A program made the position numbers and the translations under genes. Below, piece after piece: positions 9,329-21,130 of a DNA stretch of 64,000 nucleotides (its first letter is position 1; each line of letters starts with the position of its first letter). The stretch spans positions 2,356,001 through 2,420,000 of the forward strand of contig NZ_CP051684.1 of the NCBI RefSeq assembly GCF_012849375.1, given 5' to 3'. Under the pieces are notes generated by a model. That model did not search any database. It was given only the letters and a program-made list of their open reading frames with translations, and was not told the origin of the DNA. Source of the stretch: Duganella dendranthematis. GTDB taxonomy: Bacteria; Pseudomonadota; Gammaproteobacteria; Burkholderiales; Burkholderiaceae_D.

Positions 9329-9489
9329 TGGAGGCCCTGTACCTGCTCATTCCGCTCAGCGTGGTGCTGGTGTTCGTGGCGCTATGGATCTTCTTCCGCG
9401 CCTCGGACGACGGCCAGTTCGACGATCTGGTCGGCCCGGCCCTGCGCATCCTGCAAGACGACGACAAGCCGCCCATTGATCACAAGTGA
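9328..9489 (+). CDS. ccoS: cbb3 oxidase assembly protein CcoS
   Basis: A 53-residue single-span membrane protein: helix LYLLIPLSVVLVFVALWIFF followed by the conserved CcoS motif 'RASDDGQFDDLVGPALRIL'. The ATG shares a base with the ccoI stop (TGATG), implying translational coupling. CcoS is needed for haem and copper insertion into cbb3 oxidase. The length is typical (45-65). Confidence 0.92.
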   Translation: MEALYLLIPLSVVLVFVALWIFFRASDDGQFDDLVGPALRILQDDDKPPIDHK

Positions 9490-9500
9490 TCCGGCGGATT

Positions 9501-9556
9501 TTGACTTATATCAAGGATTTTTAAGCTTCTCCTAAGTAACCTTTGACCTACATCAT
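9501..9556 (+). promoter_or_regulatory. FNR box(es) upstream of ccoN
   Basis: TTGACTTATATCAA at 9501-9514 matches the FNR consensus TTGAT-N4-ATCAA with one mismatch. A weaker copy, TTGACCTACATCAT, lies at 9543-9556 just before the ccoN ribosome-binding region (GGGGAG). The first is a good candidate for FNR activation of ccoNOQP; the second could be an auxiliary or repressing site, or chance. Confidence 0.68.
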
Positions 9557-9580
9557 CAAAGTGTTCCGGGGAGAACTCAA

Positions 9581-11002
9581 TTGGATCAACACTATAACTA
9601 CAAGGTCGTGAAGCAGTTCACGATTGCGACCGTAGTCTGGGGCGTCGTGGGCATGCTGGTCGGCGTCATCATCGCCGCGCAGCTGGCCTGGCCGGCGCTG
9701 AATCTGGACATTCCATGGCTGACTTATGGCCGTCTGCGTCCGCTGCATACCAACGCGGTGATTTTTGCGTTTGGTATCTGCGGCCTGTTTGCTACCTCGT
9801 ATTACGTGGTACAACGCACCTGCCAGGTGCGCCTGTTTTCCGACAAATTAGCGGCCTTCACCTTCTGGGGCTGGCAGGCCGTGATCCTGAGCGCGGTCGT
9901 CACGCTGCCGATGGGTCTGACCCGCGGCAAGGAATACGCCGAGCTGGAATGGCCGATTTCCATCCTGATCGCGCTGGTGTGGGTGTCGTACGCCGTGGTG
10001 TTCTTCGGCACGCTGATCAAGCGCAAGGTCAAGCACATCTACGTCGCCAACTGGTTCTTCGCTGCCTACATCATCGCCGTGACGATTCTGCACGTGGTCA
10101 ACGGCATGTCGATGCCGGCCTCGCTGTTCAAGTCGTACTCGGTCTACGCCGGCGTGCAGGACGCGATGATCCAGTGGTGGTACGGCCATAACGCGGTGGG
10201 CTTCATCCTGACCGCCGGCTACTTGGGCATGGTCTACTACTTCATTCCGAAGCAGGCCGAACGTCCGGTGTACTCGTACCGCCTGTCGATCGTGCACTTC
10301 TGGGCGCTGATCTTCACCTATATGTGGGCCGGTCCGCACCACCTGCACTACACCGCGCTGCCGGACTGGACACAATCGGTCGGCATGGTGTTCTCGCTGG
10401 TGCTGCTGGCGCCAAGCTGGGGTGGCATGATCAACGGCATGATGACCTTGTCGGGCGCCTGGCACAAGCTGCGCACCGACCCGATCCTGAAGTTCATGAT
10501 CGTCTCGCTGTCGTTCTACGGCATCGCCACCTTCGAAGGTCCGATGATGTCGATCAAGACCATCAACTCGCTGTCGCACTACACCGACTGGACCATCGCC
10601 CACGTGCACGGTGGCGCACTCGGCTGGGTCGGCTTCATCACCATGGGTTCGATCTACTACATCATCCCGCGCGTCGCCGGCCACCAGAAGATGTATTCGA
10701 CCAGGCTGATCGACCTGCACTTCTGGGTCGCCACCATCGGCGTGGTGCTGTACATCGCCGCCATGTGGATCGCCGGCGTGATGCAGGGCCTGATGTGGCG
10801 CGCGGTCAATCCGGACGGCACGCTGACCTACACCTTTGCGGAAAGCGTCAAGGCCACCTATCCGTACTACGTGGTGCGCTTCGCCGGCGGCTTGCTGTAC
10901 CTGAGCGGCATGTGCGTGATGGCCTACAACACCTGGATGACCTTGCGTAACACCAAGACTGCGGTCGCGCCGATTCCGGCGGTCAACGCGGCCCACGCCT
11001 GA
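9581..11002 (+). CDS. ccoN: cbb3-type cytochrome c oxidase subunit I
   Basis: The 473-residue catalytic subunit of the high-affinity cbb3 terminal oxidase, reducing O2 to water and pumping protons. Twelve or so membrane helices; ligands for haem b, haem b3 and CuB are seen in '[13 protein letters not shown]', '[13 protein letters not shown]', '[15 protein letters not shown]' and '[17 protein letters not shown]'. It begins with TTG at 9581 (read [13 protein letters not shown]), preceded by GGGGAG; no in-frame ATG fits. Length and content fit CcoN. It heads ccoNOQP. Confidence 0.96.
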   Translation: MDQHYNYKVVKQFTIATVVWGVVGMLVGVIIAAQLAWPALNLDIPWLTYGRLRPLHTNAVIFAFGICGLFATSYYVVQRTCQVRLFSDKLAAFTFWGWQAVILSAVVTLPMGLTRGKEYAELEWPISILIALVWVSYAVVFFGTLIKRKVKHIYVANWFFAAYIIAVTILHVVNGMSMPASLFKSYSVYAGVQDAMIQWWYGHNAVGFILTAGYLGMVYYFIPKQAERPVYSYRLSIVHFWALIFTYMWAGPHHLHYTALPDWTQSVGMVFSLVLLAPSWGGMINGMMTLSGAWHKLRTDPILKFMIVSLSFYGIATFEGPMMSIKTINSLSHYTDWTIAHVHGGALGWVGFITMGSIYYIIPRVAGHQKMYSTRLIDLHFWVATIGVVLYIAAMWIAGVMQGLMWRAVNPDGTLTYTFAESVKATYPYYVVRFAGGLLYLSGMCVMAYNTWMTLRNTKTAVAPIPAVNAAHA

Positions 11003-11016
11003 TATCGGAGCACAGT

Positions 11017-11631
11017 ATGAAATTTTCACATGAATGGATCGAGAAAAATCCCTGGCTGCTGATCGCGCTGGTGACGCTGGTGATCAGCGTCGGCGGCGCC
11101 GTCGAGATCGTGCCGCTGTTCTTCCAGAAGTCGACCACGGAGCCGGTGGCGGGGCTGAAGCCGTATTCGCCGCTGCGCCTGGCCGGCCGCGACATCTACA
11201 TCCGCGAAGGCTGCTACAACTGCCACTCGCAGATGGTACGGCCGCTGCGCGCCGAGACCGAGCGCTACGGCCACTACTCGGTGGCCGGCGAGTTCGTCTA
11301 CGACCACCCGTTCCAGTGGGGTTCCAAGCGCACTGGGCCCGACCTGGCGCGCGTGGGCGGCCGCTACTCCGACGAATGGCACCGCGACCACCTGAACAAT
11401 CCGCGTGACGTGGTGCCGGAATCGAATATGCCGAACTACCCATGGCTGTCGAGGAACACGCTGGTGCCGGCCGAAATCCAGCCGAAGATGCGCGCGCTGC
11501 GCCGTACCGGCGTGCCGTACACCGACGCCGAGATCGCCGCCGCGCCGGAAGAGCTCAAGGACAAGACGGAACAAGACGCCCTGATCGCCTATCTGCAAGG
11601 CCTGGGCACCCTGATCAAAACGAGGAACTAG
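11017..11631 (+). CDS. ccoO: cbb3 oxidase mono-haem subunit CcoO
   Basis: A 204-residue membrane-anchored cytochrome c. The N-terminal anchor ([24 protein letters not shown]) is followed by the single haem c motif CYNCH (C66, C69, H70) in the family stretch '[15 protein letters not shown]', then '[20 protein letters not shown]' and '[13 protein letters not shown]'. '[10 protein letters not shown]' contains the Met ligand candidate. It passes electrons from CcoP to the CcoN centre. Confidence 0.96.
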   Translation: MKFSHEWIEKNPWLLIALVTLVISVGGAVEIVPLFFQKSTTEPVAGLKPYSPLRLAGRDIYIREGCYNCHSQMVRPLRAETERYGHYSVAGEFVYDHPFQWGSKRTGPDLARVGGRYSDEWHRDHLNNPRDVVPESNMPNYPWLSRNTLVPAEIQPKMRALRRTGVPYTDAEIAAAPEELKDKTEQDALIAYLQGLGTLIKTRN

Positions 11632-11632
11632 C

Positions 11633-11794
11633 ATGGATACCCTGTTTGACAACGCCAGCAGCGTGATGACGGTGATTTCGTTCATCACTTTCGCCGGGAT
11701 CCTGTGGTGGGTGTATGTGCACCGCAAGGCCACCGACTTCACCGCCGCAGCCAACCTGCCGTTTGCCGACGACGAGGAGGTGCACCATGGCTGA
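11633..11794 (+). CDS. ccoQ: cbb3 oxidase small subunit CcoQ
   Basis: A 53-residue single-helix protein starting MDTLFDNASSVMTVISFITF, with the membrane span 'VISFITFAGILWWVYVHR' and an acidic tail. It lies between ccoO (ATG 1 bp after the TAG) and ccoP, overlapping the ccoP start by 8 bp. CcoQ/FixQ stabilises the cbb3 complex. Confidence 0.9.
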   Translation: MDTLFDNASSVMTVISFITFAGILWWVYVHRKATDFTAAANLPFADDEEVHHG

Positions 11795-12755
11795 TTTCAC
11801 CAACGGCTTCTGGGATATCTATATCGCCGCGCTGACCCTGCTGGGCATCATTGGCTGCGGCATCCTGCTGTACTCGCAATCGAAGGTCAAAGTCGTCAAG
11901 ACCGACGCCGGCAAGATCGACACCACCGGCCACGTCTGGGACGAAGACCTGACCGAGCTGAACACGCCGATGCCGCGCTGGTGGATGTGGCTGTTCTACA
12001 TCACCATCGTGTTCGCGCTGGCCTATTTGTTCCTGTATCCGGGCCTGGGCAGCTACGCCGGCAAGCTGGGCTGGAAATCCAGCGGCCAGTATCAGACGGA
12101 ACTGGCCAAGGCCGATGCCGAATATGGTCCGCTGTTTGCCAAGTACCAGAAGCAGGACCTGAAAACCGTGGCGGCCGATCCGCAGGCGCACGCCATCGGC
12201 GAGCGCCTGTTCCTGACCTACTGCGCGCAGTGCCACGGCTCGGATGCGCGTGGCAACAAGGGCTTCCCGAATCTGACCGACAAGGACTGGCTGTTCGGCG
12301 GCGCGCCGGAAACCATCCAGGAAACCATCCTGCACGGCCGCGTCGGCGCCATGCCGCCGATGGGCGCCGCCGTCGGTGGCGACAAGGAAGTGGAAGCGGT
12401 CGCGCACTACGTGCTGAGCCTGTCCGACTCGACCCACGACCCGATCAAGTCGGTGTTCGGCAAGGAGAAGTTCGGCGCCTGCATGGCCTGCCACGGTGCC
12501 GACGCCAAGGGCAACCAGACACTGGGCGCGCCTAACCTGACCGACAAGATCTGGCTGTTCGGCGGCAGTGTGGAAACCATCAAGGAAACCATCAACAAAG
12601 GCCGCACCACCACCATGCCGGCGTTTGCCGACTTCCTCGGCGAAGCCAAGGTGCATGTGCTGGCGGCGTATGTGTGGAGCCTGTCGAACAATCCTGCCGA
12701 GGTGGCTGCTCCCGCCGCCGTACCGGCCGATCCACCGGTAGCAGCTGAAAAATGA
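11787..12755 (+). CDS. ccoP: cbb3 oxidase di-haem subunit CcoP
   Basis: A 322-residue di-haem cytochrome c. Two N-terminal helices ('YIAALTLLGIIGCGILLY' and 'WWMWLFYITIVFALAYLFLYP') with the family motif 'VWDEDLTELNTPMPRWW' between them, then two cytochrome c domains with haem motifs CAQCH (C146, C149, H150) and CMACH (C232, C235, H236). The repeated 'NLTDK.WLFGG..ETI.ETI' shows the two domains are internal duplicates. It accepts electrons from cytochrome c. The ATG at 11787 lies inside the end of ccoQ, and the stop overlaps the ccoG start by 4 bp. Confidence 0.96.
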   Translation: MADFTNGFWDIYIAALTLLGIIGCGILLYSQSKVKVVKTDAGKIDTTGHVWDEDLTELNTPMPRWWMWLFYITIVFALAYLFLYPGLGSYAGKLGWKSSGQYQTELAKADAEYGPLFAKYQKQDLKTVAADPQAHAIGERLFLTYCAQCHGSDARGNKGFPNLTDKDWLFGGAPETIQETILHGRVGAMPPMGAAVGGDKEVEAVAHYVLSLSDSTHDPIKSVFGKEKFGACMACHGADAKGNQTLGAPNLTDKIWLFGGSVETIKETINKGRTTTMPAFADFLGEAKVHVLAAYVWSLSNNPAEVAAPAAVPADPPVAAEK

Positions 12756-14137
12756 ACGCCCCACAGGAACAAGTCATCAAGATGTACGCGGCCCGCGAGG
12801 AAATCTATCCGCGCGAGATCGCCGGCCGCTACGCCCGCCTGCGCTGGCTGTTTGTGTGGCTGACGCAGCTGGCGTTCTACTGCACGCCGTGGCTGCAATG
12901 GAACGGCCGCCAGGCGCTGCTGTTTGACCTGGGTACGCGCAAGTTCTACATCTTTGGCCTGGTCCTGTGGCCGCAGGATTTCATTTACCTGGCGCTGCTG
13001 CTGATCATCAGCGCCTACCTGCTGTTCCTGGCGACAGCGATAGCAGGGCGGGTGTGGTGCGGTTTCGCCTGCCCGCAAACGGTGTACACCGAAATCTTCC
13101 TGTGGATAGAACGCAAGATTGAAGGCAAGCGCAGCGCGCGTATCGCGCTGGACCGCCAACCGGCCTCGCTGCACAAGTTTGGCAAGAAGAGCGCCAAGCA
13201 CGCCGCCTGGCTGGCGGTGGCGCTGTGGACCGGCTTTACCTTCGTCGGCTACTTCACGCCGATCAAATCGCTGATGGGCGAAGTGGTGACGCTGAGTTTC
13301 GGCCCATGGGAATGGTTCTGGGTGCTGTTCTACGCCTTCGCCACCTACGGCAACGCCGGCTGGATGCGCGAACAGGTGTGCAAATACATGTGCCCGTATG
13401 CGCGCTTCCAGAGCTCGATGTTCGACCGCGACACGCTGATCATCACTTACGATAGCGCACGCGGCGAACCACGCGCTCCACTATCGAAAAACGGCAACGG
13501 CAACCACGGCTCGTGCATCGATTGCTCACTCTGCGTGCAGGTCTGCCCGACCGGCATCGACATCCGCAATGGCCTGCAATACGAGTGCATCGGCTGCGCC
13601 TCCTGCATCGACGCCTGCAACACCGTGATGGACAAGACCGGCCAGGCGCGCGGTCTGGTCCGCTACAGCACCGAGCGGGCGATGGACGAACACCTGACGC
13701 CGACCGAGATCCGTCGCCGCACCACACGCACGCGGGTAAAAATCTACAGCGCCGTACTGGGCCTGATCGTCTTGGCCACCTGTAGCGCGCTGTACCTGCG
13801 CAAGCCGCTCAAGCTGGACGTGATCCGCGACCGTGGCTCGATGGGCCGCGAGGTGGAGGACGGCATGATCGAAAACGTCTACCGCCTGCAAATCATGAAC
13901 ACTTCCGAGCAAGCGCACGTGTACAAGATCAGCGCTGGCGGCCTGGACACGCTGAGCGTGGCCGACGCCGACACCGTGCGGGTCGCAGCCACCGAAACGC
14001 GTGGCTATCCGCTGCGGCTGCGCGTGGCGCATGGCGCCGGCCATACCGGCTCAAACAAGATCAACATCAGCCTGACCGCAGTCGACGACCCGTCGCTGCA
14101 TGTGCAAGAATCCGCGGTCTTTATCGTGCCGCGCTAA
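12752..14137 (+). CDS. ccoG: cbb3 assembly iron-sulfur protein CcoG (FixG/RdxA)
   Basis: A 461-residue membrane ferredoxin-like protein. Helices at ~30-60, ~70-100, ~155-175 and ~330-350; 'GRVWCGFACPQTVYTEIFLW' and the cysteine clusters CIDCSLCVQVCPTGIDI and CIGCASCIDACN, the latter for two 4Fe-4S centres, then a periplasmic Ig-like C-terminal domain (~365-461). CcoG acts as a cupric reductase in copper delivery to cbb3 oxidase. The ATGA overlap with ccoP indicates coupling. Confidence 0.94.
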   Translation: MNAPQEQVIKMYAAREEIYPREIAGRYARLRWLFVWLTQLAFYCTPWLQWNGRQALLFDLGTRKFYIFGLVLWPQDFIYLALLLIISAYLLFLATAIAGRVWCGFACPQTVYTEIFLWIERKIEGKRSARIALDRQPASLHKFGKKSAKHAAWLAVALWTGFTFVGYFTPIKSLMGEVVTLSFGPWEWFWVLFYAFATYGNAGWMREQVCKYMCPYARFQSSMFDRDTLIITYDSARGEPRAPLSKNGNGNHGSCIDCSLCVQVCPTGIDIRNGLQYECIGCASCIDACNTVMDKTGQARGLVRYSTERAMDEHLTPTEIRRRTTRTRVKIYSAVLGLIVLATCSALYLRKPLKLDVIRDRGSMGREVEDGMIENVYRLQIMNTSEQAHVYKISAGGLDTLSVADADTVRVAATETRGYPLRLRVAHGAGHTGSNKINISLTAVDDPSLHVQESAVFIVPR

Positions 14138-14148
14138 GGAGAGATACC

Positions 14149-14652
14149 ATGTCCAACGCCATTCTGAATATGCCTGTCACGCCGTGGTGGAAGCAGCGCT
14201 GGCCGTGGCTGCTGATGCTGGGCCCGGCCTCGGTGATGGTGGCCACCAGCTACACCGCCTGGCTGGCGATCAAGACGCCGGACGCGGTGGTGGTCGGCGA
14301 TTACTACACGCAGGGCAAGGCCATTAACCAGGACTTGCGGCGCGACCGCGTGGCCGCACAACTGGGTTTGTCGATGACGCTGGGGTATGACGCCGCCACC
14401 GGCGCGCTGAGCGGCCGCATCAACCGCAACGACACCGGGCCGCTGATGCTGCACCTGTCGCACGCCACCCAGCCGGAGAAGGATCTGAAGCTGATGCTGG
14501 TGCCGGATACAGAAGGCCACTTCAGCGTGTCGTTGCCGATGCTGGAACGCAGCCGCTGGGTGGTGCTGGTGGAAGGTGGAAAACGCGAATGGCGCCTGGC
14601 CGGCGCCTGGGTGTGGCCGGCCAACCACGGCATCACGCTGCTGCCGGACTAA
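14149..14652 (+). CDS. ccoH: cbb3 assembly protein CcoH/FixH
   Basis: A 167-residue protein with one N-terminal membrane helix (WKQRWPWLLMLGPASVMVAT) and a periplasmic beta-rich domain, as in FixH/CcoH. 'VVGDYYTQGKAINQDLRRD' is the family signature after the helix. It starts 11 bp after ccoG behind GGAGA and is the last gene of the cco run; the perfect palindrome at 14666-14693 follows its stop. Confidence 0.9.
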   Translation: MSNAILNMPVTPWWKQRWPWLLMLGPASVMVATSYTAWLAIKTPDAVVVGDYYTQGKAINQDLRRDRVAAQLGLSMTLGYDAATGALSGRINRNDTGPLMLHLSHATQPEKDLKLMLVPDTEGHFSVSLPMLERSRWVVLVEGGKREWRLAGAWVWPANHGITLLPD

Positions 14653-14665
14653 GCCCAAAACGAAA

Positions 14666-14693
14666 GGGTCTGACCCCGTACGGGGTCAGACCC
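14666..14693. repeat. 28-bp perfect palindrome (GGGTCTGACCCC type) between ccoH and fnr
   Basis: GGGTCTGACCCCGT is followed at once by its exact reverse complement. It sits in the 77-bp space between the convergent ccoH and fnr genes. There is no T-run, so it is not a classic intrinsic terminator, though the hairpin could end or shield both transcripts. It resembles dispersed GGGTCTGACCCC elements seen in betaproteobacterial genomes (recalled, not searched). Confidence 0.75.
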
Positions 14694-14729
14694 TGGCCGC
14701 AGCGGTGTGCGGGGTGAGGCGGTGCCGTC

Positions 14730-15488
14730 TCAGCCGCAGGTTTCGGTGCCGGCGGTGATGGCTTTCAGCAGCGGCGGGTCGAGCAATTCGATCTCGCGGT
14801 TGCTGACGCGCAGCAGACCTTCCTTCTTGAACTTGGACAGCAGGCGCGAGATGCTTTCGATCGTCAGGCCCAGGTAATTGCCGATTTCCTCGCGCGACAT
14901 GCGCAGCTGGAAAGTATTCGGCGAATAGCCGCGCGCCTCGTAGCGCGACGACAGATTGACCAGGAAGGCCGCAAACCGCTGGGTCGCCTGCATATTCCCC
15001 AACAAAAGCATCACACTTTGTTCACGTGTGATTTCCTGGCTCATCATGCGATGGAAATGGCGCAGCAGCGTCGGCATTTCCCCCAGCAGCGATTGCAGCG
15101 TGGCGAATGGAATCTCGCACACTTCGCTGTCTTCCAGCGCGACGGCGGTGCAATGATGCTCGTCGGCGCTGATGGCGTCCATGCCCAGCAGCTCGCCGGC
15201 CATCTGGAAACCGGTAATCTGTTCCGCCCCCTCGCGGTTGACCTGGTAGGTCTTGAAATGGCCGAGGCGGATCGCGTACAGGTTCTGGAATGGATCGCCG
15301 ATGCGGAACAACGTACTGCCGCGCGCCACCTTTTTGCGGCGGCCGATGATCTGGTCGAGGCGCTCCATGTCGTTGTTGTCCAGCCCCATGGGCAAGCACA
15401 GCTGATGCATGCTGCACGACGCGCAGCTTGCCTTCAGCACCTCTATTGTCGCGCCGGGGATCACCAGCGAAGGAAGTTCTTTTATCAT
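14730..15488 (-). CDS. fnr: FNR-type oxygen-sensing transcription regulator
   Basis: A Crp/Fnr-family regulator of 252 residues from ATG 15488 (MIKELPSLV); an in-frame ATG at 15506 is an alternative and neither has a clear Shine-Dalgarno. Cys22, Cys25 and Cys31 in CASCSMHQLC plus Cys113 (EHHCTAV) match the four 4Fe-4S ligands of E. coli FNR (20, 23, 29, 122), so it should sense oxygen. A cNMP-type beta roll is followed by the helix-turn-helix 'SREEIGNYLGLTIESISRLLSKF', with the E-S-I-S-R recognition residues expected for TTGAT half-sites. Its likely targets aer and ccoN lie next to it. Confidence 0.94.
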   Translation of the reverse strand: MIKELPSLVIPGATIEVLKASCASCSMHQLCLPMGLDNNDMERLDQIIGRRKKVARGSTLFRIGDPFQNLYAIRLGHFKTYQVNREGAEQITGFQMAGELLGMDAISADEHHCTAVALEDSEVCEIPFATLQSLLGEMPTLLRHFHRMMSQEITREQSVMLLLGNMQATQRFAAFLVNLSSRYEARGYSPNTFQLRMSREEIGNYLGLTIESISRLLSKFKKEGLLRVSNREIELLDPPLLKAITAGTETCG

Positions 15489-15586
15489 GCAGCTAGTGTA
15501 GCCCATCGCACTTGATTTAAGCCGCTATTCCGCAGTCATCCAATCAGGTATTCGCGCGCGGGAAGATAATTTGCTACGCTAGCGGC

Positions 15587-16021
15587 ATGACTCTGCCCAA
15601 GCCTCCCACTCTCGATCAGCACCTGTGCTTTTTAATCTACAACACGTCATTGAAGATGACGCAGACTTACAAGCCGCTGCTCACCGCGCTGAACATGACC
15701 TATCCACAGTACCTGGTGATGGTGGTGCTGTGGGAGCAGGACGGCCTCGGCCTCAAGGACGTGGCGGAACGGCTGCAGCAGGACTCCGGCTCGGTAACGC
15801 CGGTGGTCAAGCGGCTGGAGGCGGAAGGCTACCTGACGCGCGACCGCGATCCCCGCGACGAACGCAACCGCGTGCTGAAACTGACCGCCGCCGGCCAGGC
15901 GCTGCGCGCCGCTGCGCTCAAGGTGAGCCAGGAGTTTGCCGCCGAATGCCAGGTCAGCCATGAGGAGGTGGCGACACTGATGACCACCCTGGGCAAATTA
16001 AACCGCAATCTCGGCGATTGA
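15587..16021 (+). CDS. OhrR-like MarR family regulator
   Basis: A 144-residue winged-helix regulator. The N-terminus DQHLCFLIYNTSLKMTQTYK has the OhrR pattern with the peroxidatic cysteine at position 14 in 'LCF', followed by 'LNMTYPQYLVMVVLWE', recognition helix region 'QQDSGSVTPVVKRLEAEGYL' and wing 'RDPRDERNR'. OhrR proteins repress peroxide-defence genes until Cys oxidation by organic hydroperoxide. No ohr gene follows here; instead an exported alpha/beta hydrolase does, separated by a terminator and a strong inverted repeat. Confidence 0.87.
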   Translation: MTLPKPPTLDQHLCFLIYNTSLKMTQTYKPLLTALNMTYPQYLVMVVLWEQDGLGLKDVAERLQQDSGSVTPVVKRLEAEGYLTRDRDPRDERNRVLKLTAAGQALRAAALKVSQEFAAECQVSHEEVATLMTTLGKLNRNLGD

Positions 16022-16093
16022 AGCATCCATCAACAAATAAATCCAAATTTAACTTGCGTGCGATTTTTTAGTGCGCTATATTTCACCTCAAGG

Positions 16094-16122
16094 AAACGCG
16101 CTATTCACCCCAGCGCGTTTTT
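16094..16122 (+). terminator. intrinsic terminator after the MarR gene
   Basis: AAACGCGCT and AGCGCGTTT form a perfect 9-bp stem around a 9-base loop, ending in TTTTT. It lies 70 bp past the MarR stop and before the operator-like repeat, so the next gene probably has its own promoter. Confidence 0.7.
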
Positions 16123-16135
16123 AAAACCACAATAC

Positions 16136-16157
16136 TTAGCGCGCTAACAGTTAGCGC
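16136..16157. promoter_or_regulatory. overlapping palindromes, candidate MarR/OhrR operator
   Basis: TTAGCGCGCTAA (16136-16147) is a perfect palindrome and overlaps GCGCTAACAGTTAGCGC (16141-16157), a perfect 7-bp inverted repeat around CAG. It ends 21 bp before the hydrolase ATG. Position and symmetry suit a MarR-family operator; the binding protein is inferred from the neighbour. Confidence 0.6.
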
Positions 16158-16178
16158 ATATAACTGAAAGGAAATATC

Positions 16179-16925
16179 ATGAAACGTACCTTCATCGCTT
16201 CCGCCCTGCTGGCCGCTACCGCTTTCGCCCACGCTGCCGCCCCCGCCAACGACACCACCATCGTGCTGGTGCACGGCGCCTTCGCCGACGGTTCCAGCTG
16301 GAGCAAAGTGATCCCGATCCTGGAAGCCAAAGGCTACAAAGTGGTCGCCGTGCAAAACCCGCTGAGCTCGCTGGCCGACGACGTCGCCGCCACCCAGCGC
16401 GTGGTCGATGCGCAAACCGGTAAAGTGGTGCTGGTCGGTCACTCGTGGGGCGGCACGGTGATCACCCAGGCCGGCACCAGCGACAAGATCAAGGCACTAG
16501 TCTATGTGGCCGCGTTCGCGCCTTCGGAGGGGGAAGCCACTGCCAACCTGGGCAAAGACTACGCCGTGCCACCTGGCATCGCCACGCTGAAAGCCGACAC
16601 CGGCGGCTACCTGTGGCTGCCAACCGAATCGGTGGCGCTGAACTTTGCGCCGGACGTGACGCCGGCCGAGAAAAAACTGATCGCCGCCACCCAGGGCCCG
16701 ATCGCCGCCAAAGCTTTCGGCGACACCACCACCGTGGCGGCCTGGAAGAACAAGGCCAACTACTACATCGTCGCCAGCAAGGACCGCATGATTGCGCCGG
16801 AACTGGAACAGGCCTTCGCCAAGAAAATCAACGCCACCGTGACCACGCTGCCAACCAGCCATGTGCCGATGGTGTCGCAACCGGCCAAGGTCGCTGAAGT
16901 GATTATCGCCGCCGCCCAGCGTTAA
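16179..16925 (+). CDS. exported alpha/beta hydrolase
   Basis: A 248-residue alpha/beta-fold hydrolase with a Sec signal peptide (MKRTFIASALLAATAFAHA). 'VLVHGAFADGSSW' forms the oxyanion HG motif, the nucleophile elbow is GHSWGG, the acid is probably Asp in 'ASKDRMIAPE' and the histidine is in 'TSHVPMVSQP'. This is the pattern of the 'salicylate esterase / HNL-like' group with VHGAF.DGSSW. A strong RBS (GAAAGGAAAT) precedes the ATG at 16179. It is probably controlled by the upstream OhrR-like regulator; the substrate is unknown. Confidence 0.85.
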   Translation: MKRTFIASALLAATAFAHAAAPANDTTIVLVHGAFADGSSWSKVIPILEAKGYKVVAVQNPLSSLADDVAATQRVVDAQTGKVVLVGHSWGGTVITQAGTSDKIKALVYVAAFAPSEGEATANLGKDYAVPPGIATLKADTGGYLWLPTESVALNFAPDVTPAEKKLIAATQGPIAAKAFGDTTTVAAWKNKANYYIVASKDRMIAPELEQAFAKKINATVTTLPTSHVPMVSQPAKVAEVIIAAAQR

Positions 16926-16948
16926 TCTGCTTGCAGTTTGAAAGCCTA

Positions 16949-16979
16949 CAGGCGTGCCACGGCACGCCTGTTTTTCTTT
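16949..16979 (+). terminator. intrinsic terminator after the alpha/beta hydrolase
   Basis: CAGGCGTGCC and GGCACGCCTG form a 10-bp stem with a 2-base spacer, followed by TTTTTCTTT. It begins 24 bp after the stop codon. Confidence 0.85.
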
Positions 16980-17040
16980 CTTGCCAACGCCAGTCTTTGA
17001 TAGGAGAATCCAATCAGCTCCTGCATTCATCAAGGTTGAT

Positions 17041-20871
<3,831 letters not shown>

Positions 20872-20990
20872 TGCCCTCACAGATGTAAGCAAACGTATGC
20901 CGGATGGCCCATCCGGCTGCCTGACTTTTGGGCAACGTTTGGCGTTTACACCACAGTTACACCCCTTCCAAGCGCTTCCATGAATCATAT

Positions 20991-21010
20991 TGATAATAAT
21001 TCGCATTTAC
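20991..21010. promoter_or_regulatory. Fur box upstream of the siderophore receptor
   Basis: TGATAATAATTCGCATTTAC, read on the other strand as GTAAATGCGAATTATTATCA, closely matches the usual Fur box (GATAATGATAATCATTATC family). It lies about 120 bp before the receptor ATG, consistent with iron repression. Confidence 0.75.
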
Positions 21011-21130
21011 GTTACGGTATTTTATTGTTACAATCTTTCCCACTAATTTATTCCGAACCGGCAAGCCAGACGCCGCATGAACACTGTTTCAGCGCGCAGC
21101 CAGCCCTCTCTTTTTTGACGAAAGAAGCAC

